Source: Larimichthys crocea (Eukaryota > Chordata > Actinopteri > Sciaenidae). Taken from it: 64,000 bases of DNA. A model generated the notes under the pieces. That model searched no databases. It saw only the letters and a program-made list of their open reading frames with translations, and was not told the DNA's origin. Positions 40,401 through 51,800 of the stretch are shown piece after piece. The position numbers and the translations under genes were made by a program. The stretch spans positions 27,818,379 through 27,882,378 of the forward strand of contig NC_040011.1 in assembly GCF_000972845.2 (NCBI RefSeq), given 5' to 3'. How positions within the stretch are numbered: position 1 is the first letter of the stretch; the number at the start of each line of letters is the position of its first letter.

Positions 40401-40958
40401 AACCGCTGGTGAAACGTCACATGAGAAGATGTCTTGTGGAAAAATATTGACTGACTGCTGACCACACTTGACCAGCATTATTAGTTATTTGGTGGACTGA
40501 AATACTTCAGAGGCTTGTGTCCGTCATAACTACATAATATTCAGGTTTCATGTCTTCATGTGAGGTATTCACTTGCATTTACATTATGTCCTGTCAGCAA
40601 TGGTCTACCTCTTTCAGAGCTTCATTTTATCAGACAGTATTATTTGTTTATGAATTGTTTCCTCACAAACATTGTCTTTCCAGCACTATTTTTAACCAAA
40701 TATGTATAATTATGTGCCTTGAGCGTTAACTATTTATTTTGAGTTGTACTTCAGTTATATGTCATTGACAGATTTGTCAAATAGTGCCATAGTTTAATCG
40801 ATTAAGCTGCAAATGCTCTTTTACTCGACTGATGTGATAGATTGTATTTTTTATGTATAACAAATGTAACATGTTGATGTTTCAGAAGTCTGAGTAAGTA
40901 AGAGACAATCTTGTAAGAGTGCTAACATGGATTGTGATTGAAGAAACGTGCTTACAAC

Positions 40959-40964
40959 ATTAAA
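40959..40964 (+). terminator. slc25a43: slc25a43 poly(A) signal (variant)
   Basis: ATTAAA about 560 bases after the slc25a43 stop codon, followed by a GT-rich ACGGGTACATGTTCTTT and TATGTTTTTG. It is the most plausible signal in the downstream sequence. Confidence 0.5.
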
Positions 40965-40989
40965 ACTTCACGGGTACATGTTCTTTCCT

Positions 40990-41910
40990 ATGTTTTTGAA
41001 GTCTCGACTAACCCTCCCCCAATGCCCCCATGACTGAAAAAGAAAACGGCAAGTCCCCTCTTGAATGCTCCTATGGTAGGCCCTGCTGATGTGATAATGG
41101 TAATGTGTCCTCTAGGATACCCTTACATTAGTCTTTGACCTATTCCACCATAAATGCACCATAAATCTGCTTTCAATATTAAAATACCATGGATACATGT
41201 TCTTTTCTATGTTTTTATAAGTCTTGATTATTCCCATACACCATTGTCCTGCATAAATGCAACACAGTGCCCTCTAAGGTGACCTTCCAGTGGAGAAAAC
41301 ATGATAAAGTGATAGACAATAGTTCCATGTGTGTTTTTATTACAGAGGTGTAAAACTTTAAATCAAAGAGTCACACATAAAAACAGTTTGAATCTTAACT
41401 TTAAGTTTCTGTTCCATCATAAATGTCCTATAGGGGGGAAAAAATGCAACTTAATGTCTAATAGTGTAACCTTTTTTCAATTAATATTCCATGTACATAG
41501 TCACTTTATAATAAAAGGCAACACTTCTGTAATGATTTCAGTCATGCTTACTTGGTGTTTAGTTATTAAGCTTGGCTCAGTGGAATCAGTCAGCTGATTC
41601 AATCATGTCCTCCTCCTTTTCCATACTGTGGGAAACTGAGTGACAGCCAAAGGACGTCAACAGATGGGATGACCTTTACCCACCATAGCCTTTCAGGCCT
41701 CAGCTGCTTCAAAAGTGACACTTGACACGACCTAGAACAATGTCTGATCCAAAACTTACATGAACAGCTTTATCTTTGGAGCTCTGCTGACCTGTGATTC
41801 AATCATAAAACTAAAAACTTTCATTCCTGTTGGATAGTTTGCAGTTGGTGCTGCCATGATGTACTTGAGTAAGGAGGAAGAGCACCAAATCTGACCCAAA
41901 GGACATCAAT
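40990..41910. other. slc25a43-slc25a5 intergenic
   Basis: About 0.9 kb between the end of the slc25a43 transcript and the slc25a5 promoter. The segment at 40966-41035 is partly repeated at 41185-41245 (CATGTTCTTTYCTATGTTTTT), indicating an old local duplication. No coding exon or RNA gene is seen. Confidence 0.6.
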
Positions 41911-41915
41911 TAACT

Positions 41916-41943
41916 CCGCCCACTACTCTCACAGCCGACCAAT
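41916..41943 (+). promoter_or_regulatory. slc25a5: slc25a5 promoter elements (GC box, CCAAT box)
   Basis: CCGCCC at 41916-41921 and CCAAT at 41939-41943, about 150 bases before the slc25a5 start codon, followed by a GC-richer segment with CGCGTTCAGTCTTCTTAAAT. This is the expected pattern of a ubiquitously expressed gene. The transcription start probably lies between about 41980 and 42040. Confidence 0.5.
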
Positions 41944-42088
41944 GAGAGGCGAGAGTCGAAGTTCACGGGTTTTCTCGCGTTCAGTCTTCTTAAATCCCCT
42001 CTCTCCTAGATTGGAGTCGGCCATTTCAACCCCACAGGCAAACCCCTCCGACTGAAGTAAGCGGGACTGTGTCTGATAACATCCGAAG

Positions 42089-43904
42089 ATGAGTGAGACA
42101 GCTATTTCCTTCGCCAAGGACTTCTTGGCTGGTGGTATTGCCGCTGCCATCTCCAAAACAGCTGTAGCCCCCATCGAGAGAGTGAAGCTGCTCCTCCAGG
42201 TAAACCCCTTTTTAATAATGACACTTTAATTAGTTACAGCTGTTAACTAAATCCTACCTGCGTGTGTCTGCAGCACGCTGCACATCACTGTTGTTAATTA
42301 ATTCTTTGCAGCGTTTTTCTTTACGCATTTTAAGTGATAGATGATGAATTTAACATGATCTGATTAGATGTTGTGATTGGGGAAATGATGTATACTGCAC
42401 TGTTAGGAGGACATACGGAGTGACAGAGCAGTTTGGTGCAGGCGTGCATGAATGAGCATAATCCAGACGCATCAGACCTGTTACGCAATATACCGGCCAG
42501 CAGGCTGCAGTCTCACCACTGCAGGAACAGTGTGTTCTAAAAAGGCAGACATCCAGCCATCTACTGTGACTTCTGGGTTCACAAGTGCTCCTCTTCCATG
42601 ACAGGTCTTTAGTTTGGCTTGACAACAAACAGGCAAGGTCACTGCAAGGTTTGCACCATGGCAGTCCACTGCTGCATTGGGCCTGAGCTCAGCAGCAGCA
42701 GCAGCAGCAGTAACAGCAGCAGCAGAGGGAGGAGGTGGGGCTGTGAATTGTTGAATGGATGCCAACAGAGTAGTACTCTGACACATGGATGCAAATGTCT
42801 GTCAGACACACAGGAGAATCCTGGGAATTTGTGTCCTCACTGATAATGAGTTAAAAGGTTAAAGGGTTGATTGTCATTCACACTGAAGACTTTTAATTAT
42901 CTTTAATTCATGGCTGTATCTCTGCTTTAATTACAGGTACAACATGCCAGCAAGCAGATCTCAGTCGACAAGCAGTACAAGGGCATCATAGACTGTGTCG
43001 TCCGTATCCCCAAAGAGCAGGGCTTCCTTTCGTTCTGGAGAGGAAACCTGGCCAACGTCATCCGATACTTCCCAACTCAGGCCCTCAACTTCGCTTTCAA
43101 GGACAAGTACAAGAAGATTTTCCTGGATGGCGTGGACAAGCGCAAACAGTTCTGGAGATACTTTGCGGGTAACCTGGCATCTGGTGGCGCCGCTGGAGCC
43201 ACATCTCTCTGTTTCGTCTACCCCCTCGACTTCGCCAGAACACGTCTGGCTGCTGATGTCGGCAAAGCCGGAGGGAGTCGTGAGTTTAAAGGCCTGGGAG
43301 ACTGCCTGGTAAAGATCACCAAGTCTGATGGCATCAAGGGTCTGTACCAGGGCTTCAGCGTTTCAGTGCAGGGCATTATCATCTACAGAGCTGCTTACTT
43401 TGGCGTCTATGACACAGCAAAGGGTGAGTTTAAAGCTTGATGTATCTAATCTCTGTTCACTTCCTTACCTTTCAGAGATTTTAGTTAACCTTCCTCATCG
43501 ATCTTTCTCTTGTAGGCATGCTCCCAGACCCCAAGAACACACACATTGTTGTCAGCTGGATGATTGCTCAGTCTGTGACCGCGGTCGCTGGTCTTGTGTC
43601 CTACCCCTTCGACACCGTCCGTCGTCGTATGATGATGCAGTCTGGACGCAAAGGAGGTAATAAGCAAAATATATCAAAGTATAACTTTTGCTGGTTTTGC
43701 TATCTTGTTACCAGAATAACGGTGTGATGATGTTTTTTCCCCTCAGCCGACATCATGTACTCTGGCACCATTGACTGCTGGAGGAAAATCGCACGTGACG
43801 AGGGCTCCAAGGCCTTCTTCAAGGGGGCATTGTCTAATGTCCTCAGAGGCATGGGTGGTGCATTCGTGCTTGTCTTGTATGATGAGCTTAAGAAAGTCAT
43901 CTAA
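42089..43904 (+). CDS. slc25a5: SLC25A5, ADP/ATP translocase 2 (ANT2), complete
   Basis: Four exons: 42089-42199, 42937-43423, 43516-43656 and 43747-43904 (TAA). They join in frame to 298 aa, the standard ANT length and the four-exon structure of vertebrate ANT genes. The protein exchanges matrix ATP for cytosolic ADP across the mitochondrial inner membrane and conducts fatty-acid-dependent protons. It carries three carrier signatures, PIERVK, PLDFAR and PFDTVR, and the ANT-specific nucleotide signature RRRMMM at 235-240. [20 protein letters not shown] and [20 protein letters not shown] follow ANT2 closely. The C-terminus, LYDELKKVI, differs slightly from mammalian ANT2. It is the most strongly conserved gene in the window, and its codon usage is GC-rich, as expected of a highly expressed gene. 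Confidence 0.98.
42688..42725 (+). repeat. interrupted CAG trinucleotide repeat
   Basis: Six to seven AGC units, one interruption (AGTAAC) and four to five more units, inside intron 1 of slc25a5. The unit does not lie in a coding exon. Confidence 0.9.
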
Positions 43905-44144
43905 GTTGCTTTTGTTTGTCCACTATTCATGTTGTGAAGTTTTAACTGTAACATATCTTGTACATTTGGAAGGACTTAAATGCCACACTATATTTATAGG
44001 GACCAGCTAGTATTTTCTACTAGTTGTAAGGGGGGAAATCTGTCATGCACTCTCTTGGCCCATGCTTTCTTTTTCTTTTGTTTTGCCCCTCATCAGAATG
44101 TCATTCCCTGAATACAGGAACCTTACCGGAAGAAAAAGAGAAAT

Positions 44145-44150
44145 AAACAC
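44145..44150 (+). terminator. slc25a5: slc25a5 poly(A) signal
   Basis: AATAAA about 240 bases after the stop codon, followed by a GT/T-rich stretch (GTGAATCTCCTTCCTGGTTTTG). Short 3' UTRs are usual for ANT genes. Confidence 0.8.
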
Positions 44151-46019
44151 AACCTACTGAGTGAATCTCCTTCCTGGTTTTGAAATGTGATAATGTATGA
44201 TGCATGACAGACTGTGTGACCGAGTGTCCTGGCAGCTCGTCAGTCGTGTTGCTTCAGGAAGCCGCTTGGCAGCGTCTCGTGTCAAATGTAAGGTTAGAGC
44301 TGCAGAGCCCTCCTAGGTTGTAGTTGGGCGTGAGCCAAAATCAGCTGAGAAAGTTGACCTCCTGACAATATTTCAACCAAGGCACACTTGCTGGCGGGAC
44401 ATCAGGAGCATTACCAGTGTTATTTAACATATCTTGATAGTTCAGCAGAACATGTGCACGAGTGACTTCCTGCAGAGAAAGGTTACCTACAGCGAGGTGG
44501 ATTATTCCAACCTTCTAAATATACTTTTATCTCCTGCCAAGCCTCATCCAACTCCAACTGGTGTGACTGAGGACTTTAACCTTGAGCTATCTGACCATTT
44601 AGCACAGTGACACACCTGTTAAGCTATTTACTACCACAGTAAAATGTTCTGTTAATTAAAGTGCATAGAAACATTATACCACATACTAGCAAATAACCAA
44701 AAGTTACCTAGACGTGTTAATACTCAAATTCCTTCTGGTTCTATGGTCTTTGTGTCAACCATGGTGTGTACTGGCCTTTCTGTGTCTGTGTTGCCAAACA
44801 ACACTCCACACAAAGCATTTTCTGTATGTGACATCTAAAGTGGCATACTCTGACACACTGATATCCCAAACTTGACATTTTGATCAATTTTTATTGACCA
44901 ATTAAAGAGCAGCTGACTGCTGACAGACTTATATATCTATTTCAGGGTTGTTGTTTTTTGGGTTTTTTTTTTTTTTAAAAAGACCCAGTTTAAATTAAGT
45001 GGCTGTTTGACATGTGGTTTGAAATTCTTATTAGCAGTGACTTGGACAAATTGCAGTACAGCCAAGTTCCACAGAAATCCTCCCTGAGTATTCAGTCACT
45101 GAGCTGTAATTGCGCTCAGTCAAAGTATGATTATATAATTTGAGTCTTTGTGAATAAGTTATATCAGGGTCTAAAATGTTAGTCCAGATATTTTCCCACA
45201 TTATTTTTCACTAATGGAATATATGAAATCAAAAAATGATAGTTTGATAAGAGTCAAAGCCAGAAAAATGAGGGCTGTAGTAAAGTCCCTGTGTCTCATT
45301 GAACCCAGACTGACATAGCCTCCTTTTACTAACCCTATCAGATTACATCATTTACTCAGTTGGATAGAGTCTAATCTCCTTCCAGTGATTCAGAAAGTAA
45401 CCACTGACTTAAGGAAATCAGTTTTAAACCTGTTTTCACCACTCCATCCCTAAAAGCCGCTCTCAGCTGGAAGCACATGGTTAATCCTTCATTTGGCAAG
45501 CTGCTCCATTACAACTTTTAACAGGGATTAATGAATCAGAAGCAACAGGGTTCATAGTCATTTACACTCTGTCTGTCTGTGCGGCTTTAGATATGTCGGG
45601 CCTCCTCGAGTTCATACGGGTGACAAGTCGACAAGTGTAGTCTGCTTGTTTTAAGTGTGACTAAAAAGTGCATTGATTTTTCTAGAAAGTTGCAGTGAAA
45701 GTGTCCACTTATTTCTCAGTATTTATTTAGAGACTACTTAAAATGTTCTGTTTATTTATTTAACATTTCTAACAGATTGTAACTCTTAATTTTAAATGTA
45801 TAAATCTCATTTCGTTATGAAAGCTTAAAACTGCAGACCAGACCAGAAAGTGTCTGAAACTATTTCCTCAAATATTGAGGTCAATGAGAGTGTTATTTTC
45901 AAATCAGCATAGTGAAAAATAATTAGATCAATTTAAGTAAATGTTTCAGCTCTGCTGCAAGTATTTTTCAGATATTAAATGTCTTAGTATTGCAAATAGA
46001 AACACTTATTTGTGTTTGA

Positions 46020-46200
46020 GGTGCTGCGAAGTAAAAGCAACCAAAATACCATACCGTAAAAATAGATCATAGTGAAAGTACAGAAGTATTATCAACAAAA
46101 AGTAGCAAAAGTAAGTATTCAAAGCAGAAAATGTTAAAAAATATTATATAATTATATTATAAGATTACTAATACTGATGCAGTAAGGTGTAAGTAGGGGA
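46020..46200 (-). repeat. inverted copy of 'acttaagtac' family repeat
   Basis: Contains GAAAGTACAGAAGTATTATC, AAAAGTAGCAAAAGTAAGTA and TACTGATGCAGTAAGGTGTA, which are reverse complements of words in the middle of this repeat family. Boundaries are diffuse. Confidence 0.4.
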
Positions 46201-46898
46201 GTTCAAGCCCAAACAACATTTTAAATCTTAATTTATTAAGTAACAATAACTGTCAAAATATAAAATATCATAGACTGTATTTGCTGCAGTATTTGCAGTA
46301 CAAGTACCTCAAATATTGTTGAGTAAATCTGCCTAGCTATAGTTAGTATTTCATCACTGCTGTGTCTTACTCTTCAAAGGCACACGATCAGTGTACATAT
46401 CCACTTCACATTAAAAGCCTCCTGTTAGGCAGCCTGTTGCATAACTTCAGCTGTTAGACTGAATTACGTCACCGCTCCACTGGGTCATGACCTCTGTGTT
46501 TTCCACTCATGAGGGAAAAAGCACACTTAAAAATGAATAAATAATTCATATTAAAGGCAGTATGATTTTGGCAATAAAACCAAGCCCTCTAAATGTTTGT
46601 TTAGGCCTACATGTTTAAGGCAGTCAGTACTTTATTACATTACAGAGTTTATTTACTGGATGTTTATGCATCATTTCCTCCTTTTTACATTTTGTGGCAA
46701 TTAGCTTCACTGCACAGGATGTTGTTGAATTTACTCAGTAAAGTGAACAATGGGTATATTCATCACTTCTTTATGTTGTGTTGATTGATGGTACAAGATA
46801 AATTAAATAATATTTAGATTAAACTATAACATCAGACCCCTTGTACCGATGATAAAAGGTGTTTGGCTCCAGTTTTGTTCTGTGTGATTAAGAGTAGT

Positions 46899-46917
46899 GC
46901 AGCGCCACCTTGTGGCA
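46899..46917 (-). promoter_or_regulatory. CTCF-like motif
   Basis: GCAGCGCCACCTTGTGGCA; its reverse reads TGCCACAAGGTGGCGCTGC, which contains the full CTCF core CCACNAGGTGGCGC. It lies between slc25a5 and the PXA-domain gene and is among the best by-eye matches in the window. Confidence 0.55.
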
Positions 46918-47984
46918 TTTAACTTGCTACTGCTGCCTGAAATGAATTCAGGGCATTTGACTTTGTTTAGATTTTGTTTTGTATTTTTCATCACTATTAC
47001 ATAATCATCAGGTTTGTATAATTTAAAGGTAGAAAACGATTTTGTACCAAAATTACTGTCATTAAAACTGATTTGTTGTAATGTGCTAACATAATTATTT
47101 ATTTATTAAATAAAACATGAAGAGATAGCACCTCTCTAAAGGTGGGAACACTTTGATTAAGGTCTTTTACTGTTGTGATGTGAGCCAAAAAAAAAAACAG
47201 TCAAGTGTATTTTGTCCTCTGCGACTTGAAAGTTTGATCTGATTTTACCTTTGCTGTTTTGGATCCTTTTGACTGATTTATATTTGTATGTTTGTGACTC
47301 ATGTTTTTGTTACCATTACTGTTACTTATTGTTTCATGCATAGAGTCATGTTACTTATTTATATTTGGCTTATATTGCAGTCAAATTGTCTAATTGATAC
47401 TGTGTGATTTTAAATCCCTAAATCCAATGACAGTGTAAAGAATGGACAAAGCACAAGTAACGTCACCCATTGGTTTTTTGAAGTGCTGTTCTGAAGCCGA
47501 AAATATGCGGTGAATGTTAGCTGCACTGCTTCTTCCGCCTCCTGGATAATCTAAAAAATCAGCAAAGACATGGATCATCGACGGACGAGACAGGCTGAAT
47601 GATGCCTGGGTGCTCTTTAATATCATTTAAAAGGGTGAGTTAAACAAATTATCTCAGTACAGTTGTCATGAACAGGGAAATTAACTATAGAGACCAAAAC
47701 CATTTTCTGTACCAGGCTGAAAACATGTTTAGTTGGACATTTGAAGTTGGACATTTTAACATGAGAGTTTATGGAGATTGACTCACTTCTGCAGCCTGTG
47801 GCCGCTCAAGGAATTACAGCAGGTTTTTAGCACTTCTTGCATTGGCTTCATTTCCTAGCACTGGAGCTTGCAGCCTGGCTAAATCTTACTCTCTGGACTT
47901 TCAAATAAAATAACTATATGGCCCATAGAGGTGGAAACATAATTTTGGTGTAGCAGAAGAACTTTGAATACATTTAGCTGTAGG

Positions 47985-48498
47985 CAGGGGCGCCGCCAGG
48001 AATTTTGGGCCCCATGAGGTAAAAATCAAATTGGGCCCCTCTGTGCAGCTGTTGTCACCACATCTCTAGGGCCTAAAACTATCCCATCAAAAGCTTTACA
48101 TAACTCTAATCAAAGGCTTGCAACTGCGTCGTGTAGTTCAATACTAGTACTAGTATTGAACTACACGACGCAAAACAGTTGCAAGCCTTTGATATTGTAG
48201 TAACTAGCACAATATTTACCGCTGGTGATTTGTACATGCATGCAAGTCTGCATACAGCATGCAGTGCAGTTCACTATTTGATGCGAGATTAAAAGCCACC
48301 ATAAGTTTTTATTTAACTTTTACTGCCCAAAACACATAAAAACAAAGAGATAATTAATTTGATTATTATATTTGAAATATATATACTCAATGATGATAGT
48401 TTAATAATTTTATATTGGTGTTTGCCTATTTTTGGGGCCCCTGTCAGTCGTGGGCCCTTAGAATTGTCCCAGCTTTTCCCCCCTATACGGCGGCCCTG
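47985..48498. mobile_element. hAT-like MITE with 8-bp target-site duplication
   Basis: The element is 514 bp. The left end begins CAGGGGCGCCGCC and the right end, read inverted, begins CAGGGCCGCCG, so it has imperfect terminal inverted repeats starting CAGGG, typical of hAT elements. It is flanked by GCTGTAGG on the left and GCTGTGGG on the right, an 8-bp duplication with one mismatch, the hAT length. GGGCCCC-type words lie just inside both ends. The centre (48109-48192) is a long near-perfect palindrome centred on TACTAGTACTAGTA. There is no transposase frame, so it is non-autonomous. It ends about 140 bases before the CCAAT box of the next gene. Confidence 0.8.
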
Positions 48499-48633
48499 GC
48501 TGTGGGCCTTAGTTAGACAGACAGTTGCATTGGAAGCACCACGCCCTGAGAGGTCCCTGCTGTCAGGTGAAGCTGGTACCTGTAGATGGCATCCTGTCAC
48601 AATCAACAGCAGACACGCGCGGGCTGTCTGCAG

Positions 48634-48670
48634 CCAATCACAGCTCCGCCTCAGCTCAGCCTTGAATAAA
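48634..48670 (+). promoter_or_regulatory. promoter elements of the PXA/PX gene
   Basis: CCAAT at 48634-48638, followed by CTCCGCCTC and a TATA-like GAATAAAG at about 48664. They lie 175-210 bases before the start codon of the PXA/PX gene. The sequence is GC-richer than its surroundings (GACACGCGCGGGCTG upstream). The promoter begins almost immediately after the hAT-like element. Confidence 0.45.
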
Positions 48671-48748
48671 GTTCGCTTCCCCCTCCTCTCCTCTCGCTTG
48701 ACTTGGTGTGTTTTTGTGGAAACATCGTCCTCTTCACGCCACTAAAAG

Positions 48749-48829
48749 ATGTGGGCGAACAAACCACCTCTGACTATGTGCAACACGCGTCGCCTCAAAG
48801 TGAGAGATACGAGCAAAAAGAGTGTGTAA
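48749..48829 (+). CDS. upstream ORF (26 codons) in the 5' leader of the PXA/PX gene
   Basis: ATG at 48749 opens a 26-residue frame, MWANKPPLTMCNTRR..., that ends with TAA at 48827-48829, 14 bases before the main ATG at 48844 and in a different frame. The context is AAAAGATGT (A at -3), so it could be used. It may reduce translation of the main protein; there is no reason to think that the peptide itself is functional. Confidence 0.4.
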   Translation: MWANKPPLTMCNTRRLKVRDTSKKSV

Positions 48830-48843
48830 TAAGAAAAAAGAAG

Positions 48844-51800
48844 ATGTATGTATGGCGCTTCTCCATCGCCGTAGCCCTCGGTTTGGTGTGGTATTTTTAT
48901 GACTGCGGCCGCACGGTGACACAGTACATTATCTGTTTCCTCTTCTGTTTTTCTACCCCGCTGCTATTCTCAAACTGTGGACAAGAGAGCGGCACTCAAA
49001 CTGATGAAGAGACGAAGGAGGACCAACTCCAGGTTTTTAAACACACGTTAACATTGTTGGCTTTTAGTGCTTTTTATGAGCATCCTGTTGTAATGAGTTA
49101 AATATTAAAAATACATATTTTTACCACTTTTAAAAGGCTTTATGTTGCATGTGCATTAATAAATTAAATAAGTCTGTTACTGGTAGGCATGTTAATGTAA
49201 GTCAAAGTCCGGGTACCCGTTACCTGATCTGTAAGTTTAATATAACTAGACAAATACTCGCATTCTTTCTTTCTGCCTGAGGTGCTTTTTTTTTTGCAGT
49301 GAGGCCTGAACAACTTGTTTTCACTTATCACATTACTCAAAGTCACCCAAAGTTCAGCCATTTTTTTGTTTTGGTTTGTTTGTTTGCTTTACTATGTTCC
49401 TAATCTTCTCCATCCCTGATTCATAGTTTTGTATTTTGCAGGAAACTGTGAAGAAAGAGTTGTTTGGTGATTTGACTGATGGAGGAAGGAGCCAGCAGGC
49501 TGAGCCTATGGAGTCTCAGTATCCACATGTCAAGAGATCTCTACAGCAAGGTGAGGCATGTTTGGGTTTTTTGTCGTTTTCTTTTGGTTAGAAAGACATG
49601 TCTGACTGCGGGCTGCTTTGTCAGCAGATTTAAGCTCTGTTTTAACTTTACACAGTTGAGAAGTTTTGCATTGACACAGCTGCAGTTGGAGCTCATGTTA
49701 CATGGAGCGAGGAGGAGCCTTAAGCAAGAAAAGGAACAAAAAGATGAAAACCACACCCTCTCATAGATATATATTATTTGTGCGTGGCTGTGTTGCAGCA
49801 GGAAGTAAGATATCTGCTTCGTGTGGTTGTCGGGCCTTGTTATTACCGTTGTTTGCTTTGAATTTATTTTGGGCAGATTATTATCACAGCTCTGAAAGAG
49901 TGTGGCTGTAAACATGTATGTCATGCTGACTACATTCACATTCAAACTCAAGGTTCAAGTCAGACCTTGAACAAATTGTGAAACAGAGAAAGATAAAATG
50001 AGCTTTTTTTCACTCATAGTCATGAGCTTTGTTTGACACCATTTGAACTGTCCTCACATCACATGCATGGTAGCACAAACGCAGCTATAAGTCCGACCTC
50101 TCATTTTGTCAGTTTAACGCAGTACAAAGCTGCCAGCAACCTAAAACTCGATGTAAAATGACACATGCACCTTTTATACAAATTTACAAATCTTTAGTCT
50201 TAATCACACAAAATATCACTATAGACCAGATTTAGGTTGTAATATGATTTGACTAATTATGCACACGAGCATATCAAAAAATTCAGGACATGCACTTATA
50301 ATACAGTCTATTTAAATGTAAATTATTTTATTCCAGCAAGCTTCTGTGCCCTTTTCACTGAAAGTCTGCGTCAAATATTAATAATTCAGTTTTAAAAATG
50401 TGTTTCAAAGAAATGTTTTAATTAATAATTCAGTTTTAAAAATGTGTTTCAAAGAAATGTTTTACGGTCTGCAGACATAAATCAGCATGTTCAACGTTCA
50501 GCTTGTCTCTACATGATGTATAAATAAAGTTATGCTGCTGTAAATAAAGCCTGCTCGGTGTGTTCACTGATGAATAGACCTGTCCTCATCTCACCATCAG
50601 CTCCTCGTGTTCAGAGGAAAATCCTGTCATGGTTATTTGTGCTCGGCTTGGAAATGAATAATTCGTACAGGAGTAAAAATAAATAAATAAATAAAAGAGC
50701 GCTTGAATTTCACCCAATTTCACTGCAGCCTGTGAGTTTGATGTTCAGGAGTAGAGCGTGGGAGCTAGGTGTTAATGTGATTTTCCTTTTGTGACTGTTA
50801 TCAGTGTTTGAGTGCGCCTATGCTCAGCTGGTCCTGCCTTGGTACGCCGTTCCCGAGCCGCGTGAGCAACAGCCTCTGCACAAAGTGCTCAGCAGGGAAG
50901 TCGACTTCGTAATCGACCAGATCATTGAGAGAGCCAAAGACTTTGATGTTTGCCAGGCAGTCGTGGGCTCCATCCGGATTTTAACCCAGCATTTGCACAG
51001 TGCAAAGCAATCTGAGAGGTGATACAACTTTCAACTTTCTCATTAAATGGCTCAGACTTCATGCTGCATGAGTTACTCTTTGTACTCAATAATGTGTCTG
51101 CACTCTATAAATACCTTCATATTTCTTTATCACCTATGAATAATTTACCTTGGTTTTACAAGATCATACCTTCAGTGACGTCCTAATGGGTGCTCTTATG
51201 CTAAATGGTGTTTCAAGAGTAGTCCATCCCATCACATTTAAGATTTAGATCCAGAGAGATATGTGGTGATAAACATATATGATCTTTTCTGTTTCAGAGA
51301 GCTCTTGTTCACGTCCAGAGCAGAGGAGATCACAATTCTCCGAGAGTTTGCTGACGCTCTGGTACGTAACCTTTTTCCCAAATCTCTCTTGGGCCAAGAA
51401 GTCAACCGCTGTGCCTTAAATGAGATCGTTGCCTTAAAGGGTAAGAAGGCATTAAATTCTCTCTCTTACATAAGGGCTAAGCCTGCCATGACTTCTTTTA
51501 CAAGTGTGAACTGCATGTAATCCCTTATTGTCAGTAGCATTGTGAAGTTTAGGACATGAATTTTAGGTTACATAAAAAGGAAAGCGTCTTCCACAGTGAT
51601 TTGCCAATTCCCATTAAGGTTTTGTCATTTTTAGTTACAGATAAAATGTTTTATCTTGCCGAGTCTCGCTGAGCAGTAGGTTTAGCAATTAAGTCTGTAG
51701 CTCTGTTACAAAAAAATGATTTTCACAGCTGTAGCAAAAAAAAAAAAAAAAATTCATGGGCAGATTTCTCTTCATCTTGGGATCTAGAAACAGCTAACGC

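Larger units (their letters stand above)
44151..47984. other. intergenic, slc25a5 to PXA-domain gene
   Basis: No exon or RNA gene is recognisable. It includes a 15-base T run near 44970, an inverted degenerate copy of the ACTTAAGTAC family (about 46020-46200), and a strong CTCF-like motif at 46899-46917. The region 47400-47640 has a TCTTCCGCCTCC patch but no convincing exon. Confidence 0.6.
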
